Notes: a model not told the origin generated them from the sequence alone. DNA of 64,000 nucleotides from Arenibacter sp. ARW7G5Y1 (GCF_003201775.1 NZ_QJJZ01000019.1:26525-90524), one strand, 5' to 3'; shown: positions 27,044-37,438, counted from the first letter of the stretch. Numbers and translations: made by a program.

Positions 27044-27931
27044 TTAATTAAACTGTTTGGAAACCTTATCGGACTTCCTGGATTCCGAATAATCATAAAA
27101 ACCTTCCCCGGATTTAACACCCAATTTTCCAGCAGTTACCATATTTACCAATAAGGGACAGGGTGCATATTTTGGGTTTTTGAAGCCGTCGTACATTACG
27201 TTGAGAATGGATAGACAAACATCCAGTCCAATAAAATCGGCAAGCTGTAAGGGGCCCATAGGGTGGGCCATGCCCAATTTCATAACCGTATCGATTTCTG
27301 TAACCCCTGCAACCTTATGGAACAAGGTCTCTATGGCTTCGTTGATCATGGGCATTAGAATTCGGTTTGCTACAAAGCCGGGAAAGTCATTTACTTCCGT
27401 TGGTGTTTTTCCAAGCTTGGTGGACAGTGCCATGATGGTTCCAGTAACGTCATCAGAGGTGTTATAGCCCCTTATAATCTCTACCAATTGCATAATAGGT
27501 ACGGGATTCATAAAGTGCATGCCAATGACCTTGTCCGATCTTTTGGTGGCGGCTGCAATCTGCGTAATGGAAATTGAGGAGGTGTTGGTCGCTAAAATGG
27601 TAGTCGGTTCACAGATAGCATCCAATTCCCTAAAGATCTTTATTTTAAGGGCCGTGTTTTCCGTTGCTGCCTCTATTACCAAATCCACTTTCTGTACCCC
27701 ATCGGCAAGTGTGGTATAGGGGGTTATATTGCCCAAAGTGGATTTCTTATCCTTTTCTGTGATAAGTTCCTTGGCTACCATTCTGTCAAGATTTTTCTCT
27801 ATGGTCAACAGCCCCTTTTCCAAGGCGTCCTGTGAAATATCTATAAGGTTGGTTTTATATCCGTTTTGTGCAATTACATGGGCAATTCCATTACCCATTG
27901 TTCCGGCCCCTATGACTGCTATGTTTTTCAT
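27044..27931 (-). CDS. 3-hydroxyacyl-CoA (3-hydroxybutyryl-CoA) dehydrogenase
   Basis: 295 residues. The N-terminal Rossmann motif is IAVIGAGTMGNGIAHVIA, the catalytic region is IGMHFMNPVPIMQLVEIIRG, and the C-terminal domain has GFVANRILMPMINEAIETL and AHPMGPLQLADFIGLD. It oxidises (S)-3-hydroxyacyl-CoA with NAD+; the size fits the stand-alone Hbd/PaaH class. It is 72 bp downstream of the Gfo/Idh/MocA gene and may be cotranscribed. Confidence 0.92.
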   Translation of the reverse strand: MKNIAVIGAGTMGNGIAHVIAQNGYKTNLIDISQDALEKGLLTIEKNLDRMVAKELITEKDKKSTLGNITPYTTLADGVQKVDLVIEAATENTALKIKIFRELDAICEPTTILATNTSSISITQIAAATKRSDKVIGMHFMNPVPIMQLVEIIRGYNTSDDVTGTIMALSTKLGKTPTEVNDFPGFVANRILMPMINEAIETLFHKVAGVTEIDTVMKLGMAHPMGPLQLADFIGLDVCLSILNVMYDGFKNPKYAPCPLLVNMVTAGKLGVKSGEGFYDYSESRKSDKVSKQFN

Positions 27932-28002
27932 TTAAGTGCTTTTTATTTGGAATTTTATGCTATTATTTAATGTCTTGTGGCTACATTAGGAGAAGCTAGT
28001 GA

Positions 28003-28971
28003 TTATTTCTTTTGGAATGAAGCAATGACCTCCAAAGCAACCTTTAAAGCTTGGGTACCTTGCTCTAGGGAGACCACGGGGACGGAGTTGTTGTTTATGG
28101 CATCGGCAAAGGTTTCCAATTCGTCCAGAATGGCATTGTTTATAGCTATGTCCGGATTTTCAAAATAGATTTGTTTTTTTACTCCTTCCGCATTTTGTAG
28201 GATCATATCAAAATCCCCTGGTTTTTCCGGGGCATCCTTCATTTTTACCACTTCCACTTTTTTCTCCAGAAAATCCACGGCGATATAGGCATCTTTTTGG
28301 AAAAAGCGCGACTTCCGCATGTTTTTTAGGGAAATTCTACTAGCGGTCAGGTTTGCAACACAGCCATTCTGAAACTCTATTCTGGCATTCGCAATATCCG
28401 GTGAGTTGCTAATGACCGAAACCCCACTGGCATTAATTTGTTTAACTTCGGACTTTACCACGCTAAGGATGGCATCAATATCGTGGATCATCAAATCCAA
28501 TACAACAGGTACATCTGTCCCCCTTGGGTTAAATTCGGCCAACCTATGGGTCTCAATGAACATGGGGTTATTAATATTGTCCTTAACCGCCATAAAAGCT
28601 GGATTGAATCTTTCAACGTGGCCTACTTGACCCTTTACCCCATGTTTCCTTTCCAAAAGCAACAATTCTTCGGCCTCTTGAAAGGTGTTGGTAATGGGTT
28701 TTTCAATGAAAACATGTTTTCCTTTTTCCATGGCCTTTTTGGCACAATCGAAATGGGAAAGGGTAGGCGTTACTATGTCTATTACATCTACCGCATCAAT
28801 TAGTTTGTTTATATTGTCGAAAAAAGTATAGCCGAATTCAGCTGCTACTTTTTTACCATTGATGACATCGGGATCATAAAAACCGACCAAATTATATTTT
28901 TGGGACTCGTTCAGCAATCTTAGATGAATTTTTCCTAAATGTCCTGCTCCTAGGACGCCAACATTAAGCAT
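28003..28971 (-). CDS. Gfo/Idh/MocA-family oxidoreductase
   Basis: 322 residues. The NAD(P)-binding motif is VGVLGAGHLGKIHLRLL, with the family EKP motif in HVFIEKPITNTFQEAE and GQVGHVERFNPAF. The C-terminal alpha/beta domain includes DLMIHDIDAILSVV, a likely substrate site. Such enzymes act on sugars or inositols; the substrate is not evident here. The 280 bp upstream, toward pcm, hold no gene, only AT-rich promoter-like sequence. Confidence 0.87.
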   Translation of the reverse strand: MLNVGVLGAGHLGKIHLRLLNESQKYNLVGFYDPDVINGKKVAAEFGYTFFDNINKLIDAVDVIDIVTPTLSHFDCAKKAMEKGKHVFIEKPITNTFQEAEELLLLERKHGVKGQVGHVERFNPAFMAVKDNINNPMFIETHRLAEFNPRGTDVPVVLDLMIHDIDAILSVVKSEVKQINASGVSVISNSPDIANARIEFQNGCVANLTASRISLKNMRKSRFFQKDAYIAVDFLEKKVEVVKMKDAPEKPGDFDMILQNAEGVKKQIYFENPDIAINNAILDELETFADAINNNSVPVVSLEQGTQALKVALEVIASFQKK

Positions 28972-29251
28972 ATGTATTTATTTTCCTCAAAAATAAGGAT
29001 AGTTTGCAAGTTTAAGGGCTTAAAAAATAAAAGTTGAGTTTTAAGTCCTATCTTTTTTTTCATCAAACTTAAGTAGCTAATTGGGATAATAATATTGGGA
29101 TAGACAATGGAACTGTGATTTTCGCAATTAAAGAAATCTGACCTAAATTTACCCTTTAATGAAAGAATGGCTTAGATTGCAGCATGTAATTTTTCTAATT
29201 TCTTCATTTTAAGTTTTTCATTTTTTAACTTTACGGACCAAAACCAATCAA

Positions 29252-29893
29252 TTGAAAGATACATTAAAACATAGGGGAATGCGCAATAAATTGGCGGACA
29301 TTCTTTTGGAGAAGGGAATAGTGGACAATTCTGTTCTGGAAGCTATCCGGGCCGTACCAAGACACTTGTTTTTAGATAGTAGTTTTGAGGATCACGCCTA
29401 CCAGGACAAGGCGTTTCCCATTGGAGCGGATCAAACCATTTCCCAGCCTTACACAGTTGCTTTTCAGTCCGAGCTTTTACAGGTACGGCCCAATCATAAA
29501 ATATTGGAAATCGGAACTGGGAGCGGGTATCAAACCGCGGTATTGTTAAAATTGAAGGCAAGGGTATACACTATTGAGCGTCAGTTGGAGCTCTTTAAGA
29601 AGACCAATCTCTTTTTTAAAAAGATGGGCTATAGACCCAAAAAAGTAATCTTTGGTGATGGTTATAAAGGATTGCCGGAAGAGGCACCTTTTGATAGTAT
29701 CATTGTAACCGCCGGGGCCCCATTTGTTCCAAATCCTTTACTGGCCCAGCTCAAGATAGGAGGCAGATTGGTGATACCGGTTGGGTTGGACGAGCAAGTG
29801 ATGACGCTGTTTGTTCGAAAATCGGCCAAAGAATTTGAAAAAAAGGAATTTGGGTCTTTTAGGTTCGTGCCTTTATTGGAGGATAAAAATTAG
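29252..29893 (+). CDS. pcm: protein-L-isoaspartate O-methyltransferase
   Basis: 213 residues from a TTG start (MKDTLKHRGMRNKLADIL). The family markers are PIGADQTISQPYTVAFQSEL and the SAM-binding LEIGTGSGYQTAVLLKL, then FDSIIVTAGAPFVP. It repairs isoaspartyl damage in proteins. TAACTTTA about 25 bp before the start approximates a -7 element. It converges on smpB with only 7 bp between their stop codons. Confidence 0.93.
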   Translation: MKDTLKHRGMRNKLADILLEKGIVDNSVLEAIRAVPRHLFLDSSFEDHAYQDKAFPIGADQTISQPYTVAFQSELLQVRPNHKILEIGTGSGYQTAVLLKLKARVYTIERQLELFKKTNLFFKKMGYRPKKVIFGDGYKGLPEEAPFDSIIVTAGAPFVPNPLLAQLKIGGRLVIPVGLDEQVMTLFVRKSAKEFEKKEFGSFRFVPLLEDKN

Positions 29894-29900
29894 AGCTGTC

Positions 29901-30362
29901 TTAATTGTTAAAGCTCTTTTTGATCCTATCCAGGTTTTTCTTGTTGTCACGATCCTTGATAGTCTCGCGCTTGTCGTATAATTTCTTGCCCCTTGCCAAT
30001 GCAATGTTTATCTTGGCCAAGCCCCTGTCGTTTAAAAAAAGATTTAGGGGGATGATGGTTAAGCCTGAATTTTTTACTTCTTTTTCCAATTTTTTCAGTT
30101 CACCACGGTTGAGCAAAAGTTTTCGCTCCGCTTTGGGTTTGTGGTTATAGTGGGTGCCATGGGAATATTCATCTACCTGCATGTTAATGACAAACAATTC
30201 TCCATGATCATTAAATTCACAAAAACTCTCGGAGATGGATGCCTTGCTTTCCCGGATAGATTTAATTTCGGTACCGGACAATACAATACCGGCCGTATAG
30301 GTATCCAGTAGCTCATAGTCAAAGCGGGCCCTTTTGTTCTTTATGTTTATTTTCTTCTGCAT
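29901..30362 (-). CDS. smpB: SsrA-binding protein SmpB
   Basis: 153 residues with the characteristic RARFDYELLDTYTAGIVLSG, GTEIKSIRESKASISESFC and a basic C-terminal tail ending KKNLDRIKKSF. It binds tmRNA and brings it to stalled ribosomes for trans-translation. The tmRNA gene itself is not in this window. Confidence 0.96.
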   Translation of the reverse strand: MQKKINIKNKRARFDYELLDTYTAGIVLSGTEIKSIRESKASISESFCEFNDHGELFVINMQVDEYSHGTHYNHKPKAERKLLLNRGELKKLEKEVKNSGLTIIPLNLFLNDRGLAKINIALARGKKLYDKRETIKDRDNKKNLDRIKKSFNN

Positions 30363-30497
30363 ATGTTCGACAAAAATAGAAACAATTATCCGATTGGCAA
30401 TTAGGGCGCAAGTATAGTTGACACTAATTTTTTAGGATAAATACGTTTTTTTTGTAATGTATGTCTTGGTACTACGATTAAATTGAAAAGTAACCCA

Positions 30498-31244
30498 ATG
30501 AAAGTAGTATATCTTTTAACTCTTGTGCTTTTGACCGTTTCGTGTAAGGAGAAGGCACAAACCAACTTTTCTGCCCAGGAAATAGTGGATAAGTCCATAA
30601 TGGCCAGTGGTGGAGAGCATTATACAGCCAATGATTTATTCTATAAATTCAGGGATTATCAATATGTCTCCGAATGGAAAGGAGGAAGTAGAATTTTAAA
30701 ACGGATTGGATTCACAGATTCCCTAAAGGTAGAAGATGTAAAAAGTTTAAGGGGGTTTAATAGATTTGTTAACGATAGCTTGGTGCCTCTAAGGGATTCC
30801 ATTGCCAATTTGTATGCAAATTCTGTGAACTCGGTACATTACTTTGCCTATTTGCCATACGGATTGAACGATCCCGCAGTGAATAAGGAGCTAATGGGGG
30901 AAGTTACCATTGGAGGTAAGGAGTATTATAAGGTAAAAGTAACCTTTGACCAGCAAGATGGAGGAAAGGATTATGAGGATATTTATCTGTATTGGTTTAA
31001 CAAGGAGACCTTTAAGCCCGACTACCTGGCGTATCGGTTTTATGTGGACGGGGGAGGAATACGCTTTAGGGTAGCGTATAACGAGCGCTATCTTGGTGGT
31101 ATCCGTTTTGTTGATTATGAAAATTATGAGGCCCCATTAGGGGATGGTGCATTCTATGATGTGGATGTTCTTTATGAAAACAACCAATTAAAATTACTGT
31201 CAAAAATAGAGCTGGAAGATATTCGCGTGAAGGCCTCCAATTAG
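30498..31244 (+). CDS. DUF6503 family lipoprotein
   Basis: 248 residues from the ATG at 30498, which gives a clean lipoprotein signal (MKVVYLLTLVLLTVSCKEK, Cys about residue 16). An in-frame TTG at 30483 is less likely. The mature part matches DUF6503 as I know it (ASGGEHYTANDLFYKFRDYQY; YYKVKVTFDQQDGGKDYEDI). It has a beta-rich, possibly outer-membrane-associated fold of unknown function. Its stop overlaps that of the convergent histidine phosphatase by four bases. Confidence 0.82.
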   Translation: MKVVYLLTLVLLTVSCKEKAQTNFSAQEIVDKSIMASGGEHYTANDLFYKFRDYQYVSEWKGGSRILKRIGFTDSLKVEDVKSLRGFNRFVNDSLVPLRDSIANLYANSVNSVHYFAYLPYGLNDPAVNKELMGEVTIGGKEYYKVKVTFDQQDGGKDYEDIYLYWFNKETFKPDYLAYRFYVDGGGIRFRVAYNERYLGGIRFVDYENYEAPLGDGAFYDVDVLYENNQLKLLSKIELEDIRVKASN

Positions 31245-31771
31245 TCCATTTTTAATCTAATATCCGTGGCTTTTCCATTTATGATACGTACAATAAATAG
31301 GCTGCTGTTGTCGTAATCGTCCATTTGTTCATATTTTTCTATTCCCAAAAGGTGGTTGACAAATTCCGGGGTAGTATTGCTATGGCCAACGATAAGAACG
31401 TTTTTGCCTAGATTTTGCCTTTTGAATTCTTCGATAATGATTGCCTTGGGGTCGTAATATTGAGGGGTAATTTCTTTTTTTACGGAGGTAGGGGCCGCTG
31501 TCATTGCGGTTCTTTCAAAATCGGTGATGTAAATGGCATCAAGTGCAATAGGGTCAAAAACTTCAGCCCAACGAATGGCCCTTCCCAAGCCGTCCTGGTT
31601 CAATTCCGGATCTATGTTTTCAGGATCGCTACGATCTTTTTCGGCATGTCTTATAAAATAATAAGTGGAAATAGAATCTTCTGCATTTTCCAAGGGCAAC
31701 TTCGGATCTTTCTTACAGGACATAAGGCCCATAGTCACGGAAAGAATCAATAGCAGGGGTATATGTTTCAT
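31241..31771 (-). CDS. histidine phosphatase family lipoprotein (SixA/PGAM-like)
   Basis: 176 residues from the start chosen to give MKHIPLLLILSVTMGLMSC as a lipoprotein signal; a start two codons earlier is possible. The phosphatase motif is YYFIRHAEKDRSD, with the second histidine in VLIVGHSNTTPEFV. The protein is the short SixA-like form and should lie in the periplasm. Substrate unknown. It converges on the DUF6503 gene with a four-base overlap. Confidence 0.85.
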   Translation of the reverse strand: MKHIPLLLILSVTMGLMSCKKDPKLPLENAEDSISTYYFIRHAEKDRSDPENIDPELNQDGLGRAIRWAEVFDPIALDAIYITDFERTAMTAAPTSVKKEITPQYYDPKAIIIEEFKRQNLGKNVLIVGHSNTTPEFVNHLLGIEKYEQMDDYDNSSLFIVRIINGKATDIRLKMD

Positions 31772-31866
31772 GGTCAATTCTATTTTTGGTATTTGTTCTT
31801 CTTGTAAAGTAACTAAAATTAGCGAAAAATAGTATGTAGTGCCCGTAGTTTTTTGTTCTTTTGTAT

Positions 31867-33480
31867 ATGGATAAAAAGTACGCTATTTATGCTATTTTAT
31901 TTGCGGTATTGTTTTCGAACGCCCAAGAAGTTGCACTTCCAACCGACTTAAGACAGCATAATTTAACCGAATTCAATGCAAGTTTATTTAATCCGGTTTT
32001 TTCACTGGACAGGAACAATCCGGAATCAATTGCCTGGTGGTCCCGATATCAATGGCAGACCATTGATGGTGATCCTACTTCCATTTACGTAAATTATTCC
32101 CGAAAATTAAACACTAACTCCTCTATAGGTGCCGGTTTTATTCAGAACAATACAGGGGTGTTTTTAAATACCGGGGGAGTGTTGAACTATGCACATGCCT
32201 TTGATTTTGGCAATAATATGCAATTGGCGTTCGGATTGAACCTTCTTGGTTTTAACAGTGAAATTACCAATGTTAGGTATAGCCCAAATCCTGAAATTTC
32301 ATTACCTCAATTGCAATTGGCCCAAAATGCCTTTATTATGCAATTTGCCCCGGGAGTTCGATTTTCTGTGGATGGATTCAGTGTTGGTTTTACTGCCGAA
32401 AACCTGTTTGATTATAATTTTTCCACTAAGGGCAGTGCCTCGGAATCTGATGAAAAAATATACTTGGGTATGATTGATTATAGATTGCCCCTAAGTATGT
32501 TCAGTGGGGTGGATAATGCATATCTACTTCCAATGTTGTATGTAAAATCCGTGCCCTATGGGGATACGCAAGTAGGGTTAAATGCATTATTATCCTCCAA
32601 TAAATTTTGGTTACAAACTGGTTATAATAGTTTCTACGGCCTATCGGGAGGTTTGGGAGGTAGGTTCTTTAAACATGTATCATTGGGAGCACTCATTGAA
32701 TTTGGTTTGGATTCCGAAATCAGGGATCAGGATCCCACTTTTGAAATAATTGCCGCCTATACCCTGGGTAGTCCCGATGCACGTAAGAAGGTCGTAGGTT
32801 TTGAAGTGGAAGAAGAGGTGCCAATGGTATTGGAAAAAGAGGGGGAAGTGGCCCAACAGGAAGATGAAGATCGCATAGCGGAGGAAAGGAAAGTACAGCG
32901 GGAGCTCAGTAAAGCAGAAGCTTTGGCCGAAAAACAAGCACTTAAGAAGTCGAAAAAACAAAAGCGTGTAAGAGGAAAGAAAAAGAAAGCGCTGGCGGAA
33001 GAATTAAGAGTGGCACAGGAATTGGCTGAGGCAAAAAGATTGAAGGAAGCACAGGAGGCCGAGGCTTTGGCAAAGGCCGCCCAAATGAAGGAGCAAAAAA
33101 GATTGGATTCCATAAAGGCTGTGGAACTGGCGTTGGCAAAGAAAATTCAGGACGATCTGGATATGATCGCTGCTAGAAAAAAAGCGGGCAAGCCTGTGAC
33201 ACAGGGCCATTATGAGGAAGAGGAGAAAATTGAAGGCCAGAAAGCTGGGTTTTATCTTATTGGCAACGTTTATGGCACTTCCAGGTATCGTGATATTTTT
33301 GTAGAGAATCTTAAGAAAAAAGGTATTGATGCCAAGTTCTTTTATTTGGAAAGGACCAAATGGGACTATGTTTATTTGGAAAGGTTTGACACCCTTAGGG
33401 AGGCCGAAGCGGCAAGGGATAATAAATTTAATGGGAAATATACCGAAAGAACCTGGATATTTAGGGTAATAGGGGAGTAG
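31867..33480 (+). CDS. PorP/SprF-family protein with charged linker and SPOR-like C-terminus
   Basis: 537 residues from the ATG at 31867. A signal peptide (KYAIYAILFAVLFSNAQE) precedes a PorP/SprF outer-membrane beta-barrel (about residues 20-305, with SLDRNNPESIAWWSRYQW and MLYVKSVPYGDTQVGLNALL). Residues 315-440 are a highly charged, Lys/Glu/Ala-rich coiled-coil linker. The last 80 or so residues (KAGFYLIGNVYGTSRYRDIF to TWIFRVIGE) look like a SPOR-type peptidoglycan-binding fold. PorP/SprF proteins act with the type IX secretion and gliding machinery, often anchoring substrates at the surface. Confidence 0.82.
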   Translation: MDKKYAIYAILFAVLFSNAQEVALPTDLRQHNLTEFNASLFNPVFSLDRNNPESIAWWSRYQWQTIDGDPTSIYVNYSRKLNTNSSIGAGFIQNNTGVFLNTGGVLNYAHAFDFGNNMQLAFGLNLLGFNSEITNVRYSPNPEISLPQLQLAQNAFIMQFAPGVRFSVDGFSVGFTAENLFDYNFSTKGSASESDEKIYLGMIDYRLPLSMFSGVDNAYLLPMLYVKSVPYGDTQVGLNALLSSNKFWLQTGYNSFYGLSGGLGGRFFKHVSLGALIEFGLDSEIRDQDPTFEIIAAYTLGSPDARKKVVGFEVEEEVPMVLEKEGEVAQQEDEDRIAEERKVQRELSKAEALAEKQALKKSKKQKRVRGKKKKALAEELRVAQELAEAKRLKEAQEAEALAKAAQMKEQKRLDSIKAVELALAKKIQDDLDMIAARKKAGKPVTQGHYEEEEKIEGQKAGFYLIGNVYGTSRYRDIFVENLKKKGIDAKFFYLERTKWDYVYLERFDTLREAEAARDNKFNGKYTERTWIFRVIGE

Positions 33481-33487
33481 TGCTAAA

Positions 33488-34084
33488 CTACTTTTTTATT
33501 TCTCGTACAATTAATTGGTCCAAGTAGGCAACAGTGTTCAGCAAGTATTTTCTATCACTGGTTATGGTGGCCATGGCTACTGCGCCTTGTAGCATTGTGA
33601 ATAGTTGTTTTGAAAACTGGAGTGGGGTTACGGGCAGTCTAAGTTCATTGTTGTTGAGTCCATTTTCTAGGACCAAGGCAATTTTCCCCTCTATAGTTTT
33701 TATGGTTTCCCTTGTTGCGGCCAGCAATTGGGCATTGTTATGATTGGCATCTATCCCAATATTTAAGATAGGGCAGCCTCCCAATTCCGCAATAAAAGTA
33801 TCGTAGTGCCTATAGAAATTGGTGAGCACAAAAAGCTTTTGAAGGGAAGTTCCGCTAGAATTCAACTTATCGTCTATTTCAGCTAATAATTTTTTACTAT
33901 TGTATTCAAATGCTGCAAGTGCCAAGGAATCCTTATTTTCAAAATTCCCGTAAATGGCCCCTTTGGTCAAACCAGTGGCCTCTGTAAGATCGCTCATACT
34001 GGTTCCAACATATCCGAGTTTGTTGAAAATTGGTGCAACGGTTTCGATGATATAGGCGGTTGTTCTCTCGGCTTTTGTAGACAT
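33488..34084 (-). CDS. TetR/AcrR-family transcriptional regulator
   Basis: 198 residues. The N-terminal helix-turn-helix is VGTSMSDLTEATGLTKGAIYGNFENKDSLALAAF (split: recognition helix around TKGAIYGNF). The C-terminal ligand domain has one Cys near residue 103. A 16-bp imperfect palindrome 34 bp upstream of its start (34118-34133) may be its own operator. No efflux or enzyme gene is adjacent, so its target is unknown. Confidence 0.9.
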   Translation of the reverse strand: MSTKAERTTAYIIETVAPIFNKLGYVGTSMSDLTEATGLTKGAIYGNFENKDSLALAAFEYNSKKLLAEIDDKLNSSGTSLQKLFVLTNFYRHYDTFIAELGGCPILNIGIDANHNNAQLLAATRETIKTIEGKIALVLENGLNNNELRLPVTPLQFSKQLFTMLQGAVAMATITSDRKYLLNTVAYLDQLIVREIKK

Positions 34085-34117
34085 GTCCTTACAGTTTTAT
34101 GCTAATATAAAAAATCT

Positions 34118-34133
34118 TATACTGCATGGTATA
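34118..34133. promoter_or_regulatory. candidate TetR-type operator
   Basis: TATAC and GTATA arms enclose TGCATG, upstream of the TetR gene in its promoter region. Size and position fit an autoregulatory site, but the arms are only 5 bp. Confidence 0.4.
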
Positions 34134-34142
34134 TATTGTTAA

Positions 34143-34176
34143 TAAAAAAGGGCATCCAATTATGCATTGGATGCCC
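34143..34176 (-). terminator. rho-independent terminator after clpB
   Basis: GGGCATCCAAT pairs with ATTGGATGCCC through a TATGC loop. On the minus strand it is followed by a T-tract, and it lies 20 bp beyond the clpB stop. Confidence 0.88.
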
Positions 34177-34195
34177 TTCTATTGAGAGTGGTGGT

Positions 34196-36796
34196 TTATT
34201 TTACCAGTTCATTCTCATTTCTAAATACCAACTGATCATCAAAGGAGTCTATGAGGATAATTCCACCTTGGTGGATTTTACCACTTAGCAGTTCTTTGGA
34301 AATATTGTTCAATACTTCTTTCTGAATAACCCTTTTTATGGGTCTAGCTCCATACTGTGGGTCATACCCTTTGTTCGCCAAATAATCTATTGCCTCTTCG
34401 GTGGCATCCAGGACGATTTGCTGTTTGGCAACCAATTTTTTCAACTGATCCAATTGTAGCACCACAATCTTTTTAATGTCCTTTTTACTTAAGGGGGTAA
34501 ACATGATTATGTCGTCTATACGGTTCAGGAACTCTGGTCTTATTGTTTTGCGCAACAGTCCCAGTACTTCCACCCTTGCCGCCTCTGTGGCGCTATAGAT
34601 GTCTTTGTTTTCCTCAAACTTTTCCTGTATAATATGGCTTCCCATATTACTGGTCATTATGATAATGGTATTTTTAAAATCTGCTACCCGACCTTTGTTG
34701 TCTGTTAGCCTACCTTCATCCAATACCTGTAAAAGAATATTGAAGGTGTCCGGATGCGCTTTTTCAATCTCATCCAGTAAAACTACGGAATAGGGTCTTC
34801 TTCGCACTGCCTCGGTTAATTGGCCACCCTCGTCATACCCAACGTATCCTGGAGGTGCACCTACCAACCTACTTACAGAATGCCGCTCTTGGTATTCGCT
34901 CATGTCAATTCTGGTCATGGCATTTTCGTCATCAAATAGGTAGGCGGCCAAGGTTTTGGCCAACTCTGTTTTACCTACACCTGTGCTTCCGAGGAACAGG
35001 AAGGAGCCAATTGGCCTTTTGCTATCCTGTAATCCGGCCCTGCTTCTTCTTATGGCATCGGAAACGGCCTGTATAGCTTCTTCCTGTCCTACCACTCTTT
35101 TGTGGAGTACATCTTCCAGTTTCAACAGCTTTTCCCTTTCACTTTGAAGCATTTTGGTAACTGGGATTCCGGTCCATTTGGCTACCACTTCGGCTATATC
35201 CTCATAGGTTACCTCTTCCTTGATCAGGGTTTCTCCCAGTTGTTGTTCTTCCAGTTCGCTTTCCAGTTTATCCAATCGTTCTTGGGCTTCCTTAATCTTG
35301 CCGTACCTAATTTCGGCTACTTTTCCATAATCCCCATTGCGTTCGGCCCTTTCGGCTTCCAATTTAAAGTTCTCAATATCGTTCTTTGTTTTTTGGATAT
35401 CGTCCACAACGGTTTTCTCGCTCTCCCATTTGGCAAAGATTTCATTCCTGTCTTCCTTTAAATTGGCCAGGTCCACATTCAGGGCCTTGAGTTTTGAGGT
35501 GTCGTTCTCTCGCTTTATGGCTTCTATTTCTATTTCCAATTGCATTATCTTCCTATCCAAAACATCCAGTTCCTCAGGTTTGGAATTTATTTCCATCCTT
35601 AGTTTGGAAGCGGCTTCATCCATAAGATCGATTGCCTTGTCCGGTAAGAATCTATTGGTAATATAGCGTTGCGATAATTCAACGGCTGCGATTACGGCCT
35701 CATCCTTAATTCTAACCTTGTGGTGGGCCTCGTACTTTTCTTTGATTCCCCTTAAAATGGATATGGCACTTTCCGTATCGGGTTCATCAACTATTACTTT
35801 CTGAAACCTTCGCTCCAAAGCCTTGTCCTTTTCAAAATATTTTTGATACTCATCCAAGGTAGTGGCCCCAATGGCACGCAATTCCCCTCGGGCAAGTGCG
35901 GGTTTAAGTATGTTGGCGGCATCCATGGCCCCCTGTCCGCCCCCGGCCCCTACAAGGGTGTGTATTTCATCAATAAAGAGAACAATGTTCCCATCCGAGG
36001 AGGTTACTTCCTTGATAACGGCTTTTAAGCGCTCCTCAAATTCCCCTTTATATTTGGCGCCTGCAATTAAGGCGCCCATGTCCAATGAAAAGATTATTTT
36101 ATCCTTAAGGTTCTCTGGGATGTCGCCCTGCACTATTCGATGGGCCAGGCCTTCGGCAATAGCTGTTTTACCTACACCGGGTTCCCCCACAAGCATTGGG
36201 TTGTTTTTTGTTCTACGGGACAAGATCTGTAAAACCCTTCTTATTTCCTCATCCCTGCCTATAACCGGGTCCAATTTCCCGCTATCTGCCAGTTCATTCA
36301 GATTTCTCGCATACTTGTTCAAAGAATTATAGGTATCCTCTGCACTCTGGGAAGTAACTTTGCCACCCTTTCTCAATTCGTTTATGGCCGCTTTAAGGTC
36401 TTTTTCCGTAACCCCTTGGTCCTTTAGTATTTGGGCTATTTTACTCTTTGACTTGAAAATAGCCAATAGCAAATGTTCAATGGAAACATATTCATCTTCC
36501 ATTTTTTTGGCAATAATACTAGCCTCGGTCAGTGTTTTATTGGCTTCCCGGGATAGCATAATTTCCCCGCCCGATACCTTTGGAAAACTTTCCAATTCCT
36601 TTTCCAAAATTTGGTTCAACAAGCTGGTGTTTACATTCAATTTCTTAAGGATAAATGGAAGTACATTTTCCTCAACCTCGGAAATTGCCTTAAAAACATG
36701 CTCGTTCTCTATCTGCTGATGACCGAGGCCCTGCGCTATTTGTTGTGCATGTTGTATGGCTTCCTGCGACTTTATAGTGAAGTTATTAAAATTCAT
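34196..36796 (-). CDS. clpB: ATP-dependent chaperone ClpB
   Basis: 866 residues, full length. An N-terminal Clp_N repeat domain is followed by two AAA+ modules: Walker [16 protein letters not shown] with pore loop [12 protein letters not shown], and [15 protein letters not shown] with [17 protein letters not shown]. The middle coiled coil (about 400-540) that distinguishes ClpB from ClpA/C is present. It disaggregates proteins with DnaK. A hairpin terminator follows the gene. Confidence 0.97.
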   Translation of the reverse strand: MNFNNFTIKSQEAIQHAQQIAQGLGHQQIENEHVFKAISEVEENVLPFILKKLNVNTSLLNQILEKELESFPKVSGGEIMLSREANKTLTEASIIAKKMEDEYVSIEHLLLAIFKSKSKIAQILKDQGVTEKDLKAAINELRKGGKVTSQSAEDTYNSLNKYARNLNELADSGKLDPVIGRDEEIRRVLQILSRRTKNNPMLVGEPGVGKTAIAEGLAHRIVQGDIPENLKDKIIFSLDMGALIAGAKYKGEFEERLKAVIKEVTSSDGNIVLFIDEIHTLVGAGGGQGAMDAANILKPALARGELRAIGATTLDEYQKYFEKDKALERRFQKVIVDEPDTESAISILRGIKEKYEAHHKVRIKDEAVIAAVELSQRYITNRFLPDKAIDLMDEAASKLRMEINSKPEELDVLDRKIMQLEIEIEAIKRENDTSKLKALNVDLANLKEDRNEIFAKWESEKTVVDDIQKTKNDIENFKLEAERAERNGDYGKVAEIRYGKIKEAQERLDKLESELEEQQLGETLIKEEVTYEDIAEVVAKWTGIPVTKMLQSEREKLLKLEDVLHKRVVGQEEAIQAVSDAIRRSRAGLQDSKRPIGSFLFLGSTGVGKTELAKTLAAYLFDDENAMTRIDMSEYQERHSVSRLVGAPPGYVGYDEGGQLTEAVRRRPYSVVLLDEIEKAHPDTFNILLQVLDEGRLTDNKGRVADFKNTIIIMTSNMGSHIIQEKFEENKDIYSATEAARVEVLGLLRKTIRPEFLNRIDDIIMFTPLSKKDIKKIVVLQLDQLKKLVAKQQIVLDATEEAIDYLANKGYDPQYGARPIKRVIQKEVLNNISKELLSGKIHQGGIILIDSFDDQLVFRNENELVK

Positions 36797-36961
36797 ATAG
36801 TTGTTTTTTTTAGGTTATTGCTTACTTTTGATGTATTAATGTCAACAACCTTACCACTGTTTTGAATAGGACAAAATGTCGCTTAATCCCTGATTTTAAG
36901 CGACAATACGGCAGCTTGTAAGGTTGGTCGCAATTGTTGGACTTAATACTAAAATTACAAA

Positions 36962-37363
36962 ATGGGAATATTAAAAGGGCTTTTTGGCAAGGGAAATAAT
37001 AATGAAAAGGGAAAAAAGGAAGCAAAGGTTGCGCCATGGTTGCCATTGGGGTCCATTGAGCAGCTAGAGGTAATTAAGGAAGGGTCCAAGTTAAGGCCTC
37101 AGGTGATATTTAAGCATTCCACCACTTGTGGCATAAGTAGAATGGTCATGAATAGGTTTAATGAGGGGTATGATATTTCTAAAGACCGTTTGGATCTACA
37201 TTATTTGGATCTGCACCAATATCGGACTGTTTCAAATGAAATCAGTAATATGTTCGGTGTTGTGCATGAATCGCCCCAATTACTTGTAATTAAAAACGGA
37301 ACGGTGGTAGCCCATGGGTCCCATGGGGCAATAACACAAATGGATTTAAAAAAATACATTTAA
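36962..37363 (+). CDS. ytxJ: bacillithiol system redox-active protein YtxJ
   Basis: 133 residues, soluble, thioredoxin-like (DUF2847). The single active cysteine lies in FKHSTTCGISRMVMNRF, followed by DLHYLDLHQYRTVSNEI and VHESPQLLVIKNG with the cis-Pro. This is the monothiol glutaredoxin-like arrangement of YtxJ, thought to remove bacillithiol from proteins. Divergent from clpB over 165 bp with no further gene. Confidence 0.87.
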   Translation: MGILKGLFGKGNNNEKGKKEAKVAPWLPLGSIEQLEVIKEGSKLRPQVIFKHSTTCGISRMVMNRFNEGYDISKDRLDLHYLDLHQYRTVSNEISNMFGVVHESPQLLVIKNGTVVAHGSHGAITQMDLKKYI

Positions 37364-37438
37364 CTCCAAAGCAAATCTACCTTGGAATTAAATGTATTTA
37401 TTCTGGCCACCTAGTGATGGATAGGCGCTATAGTGGGG

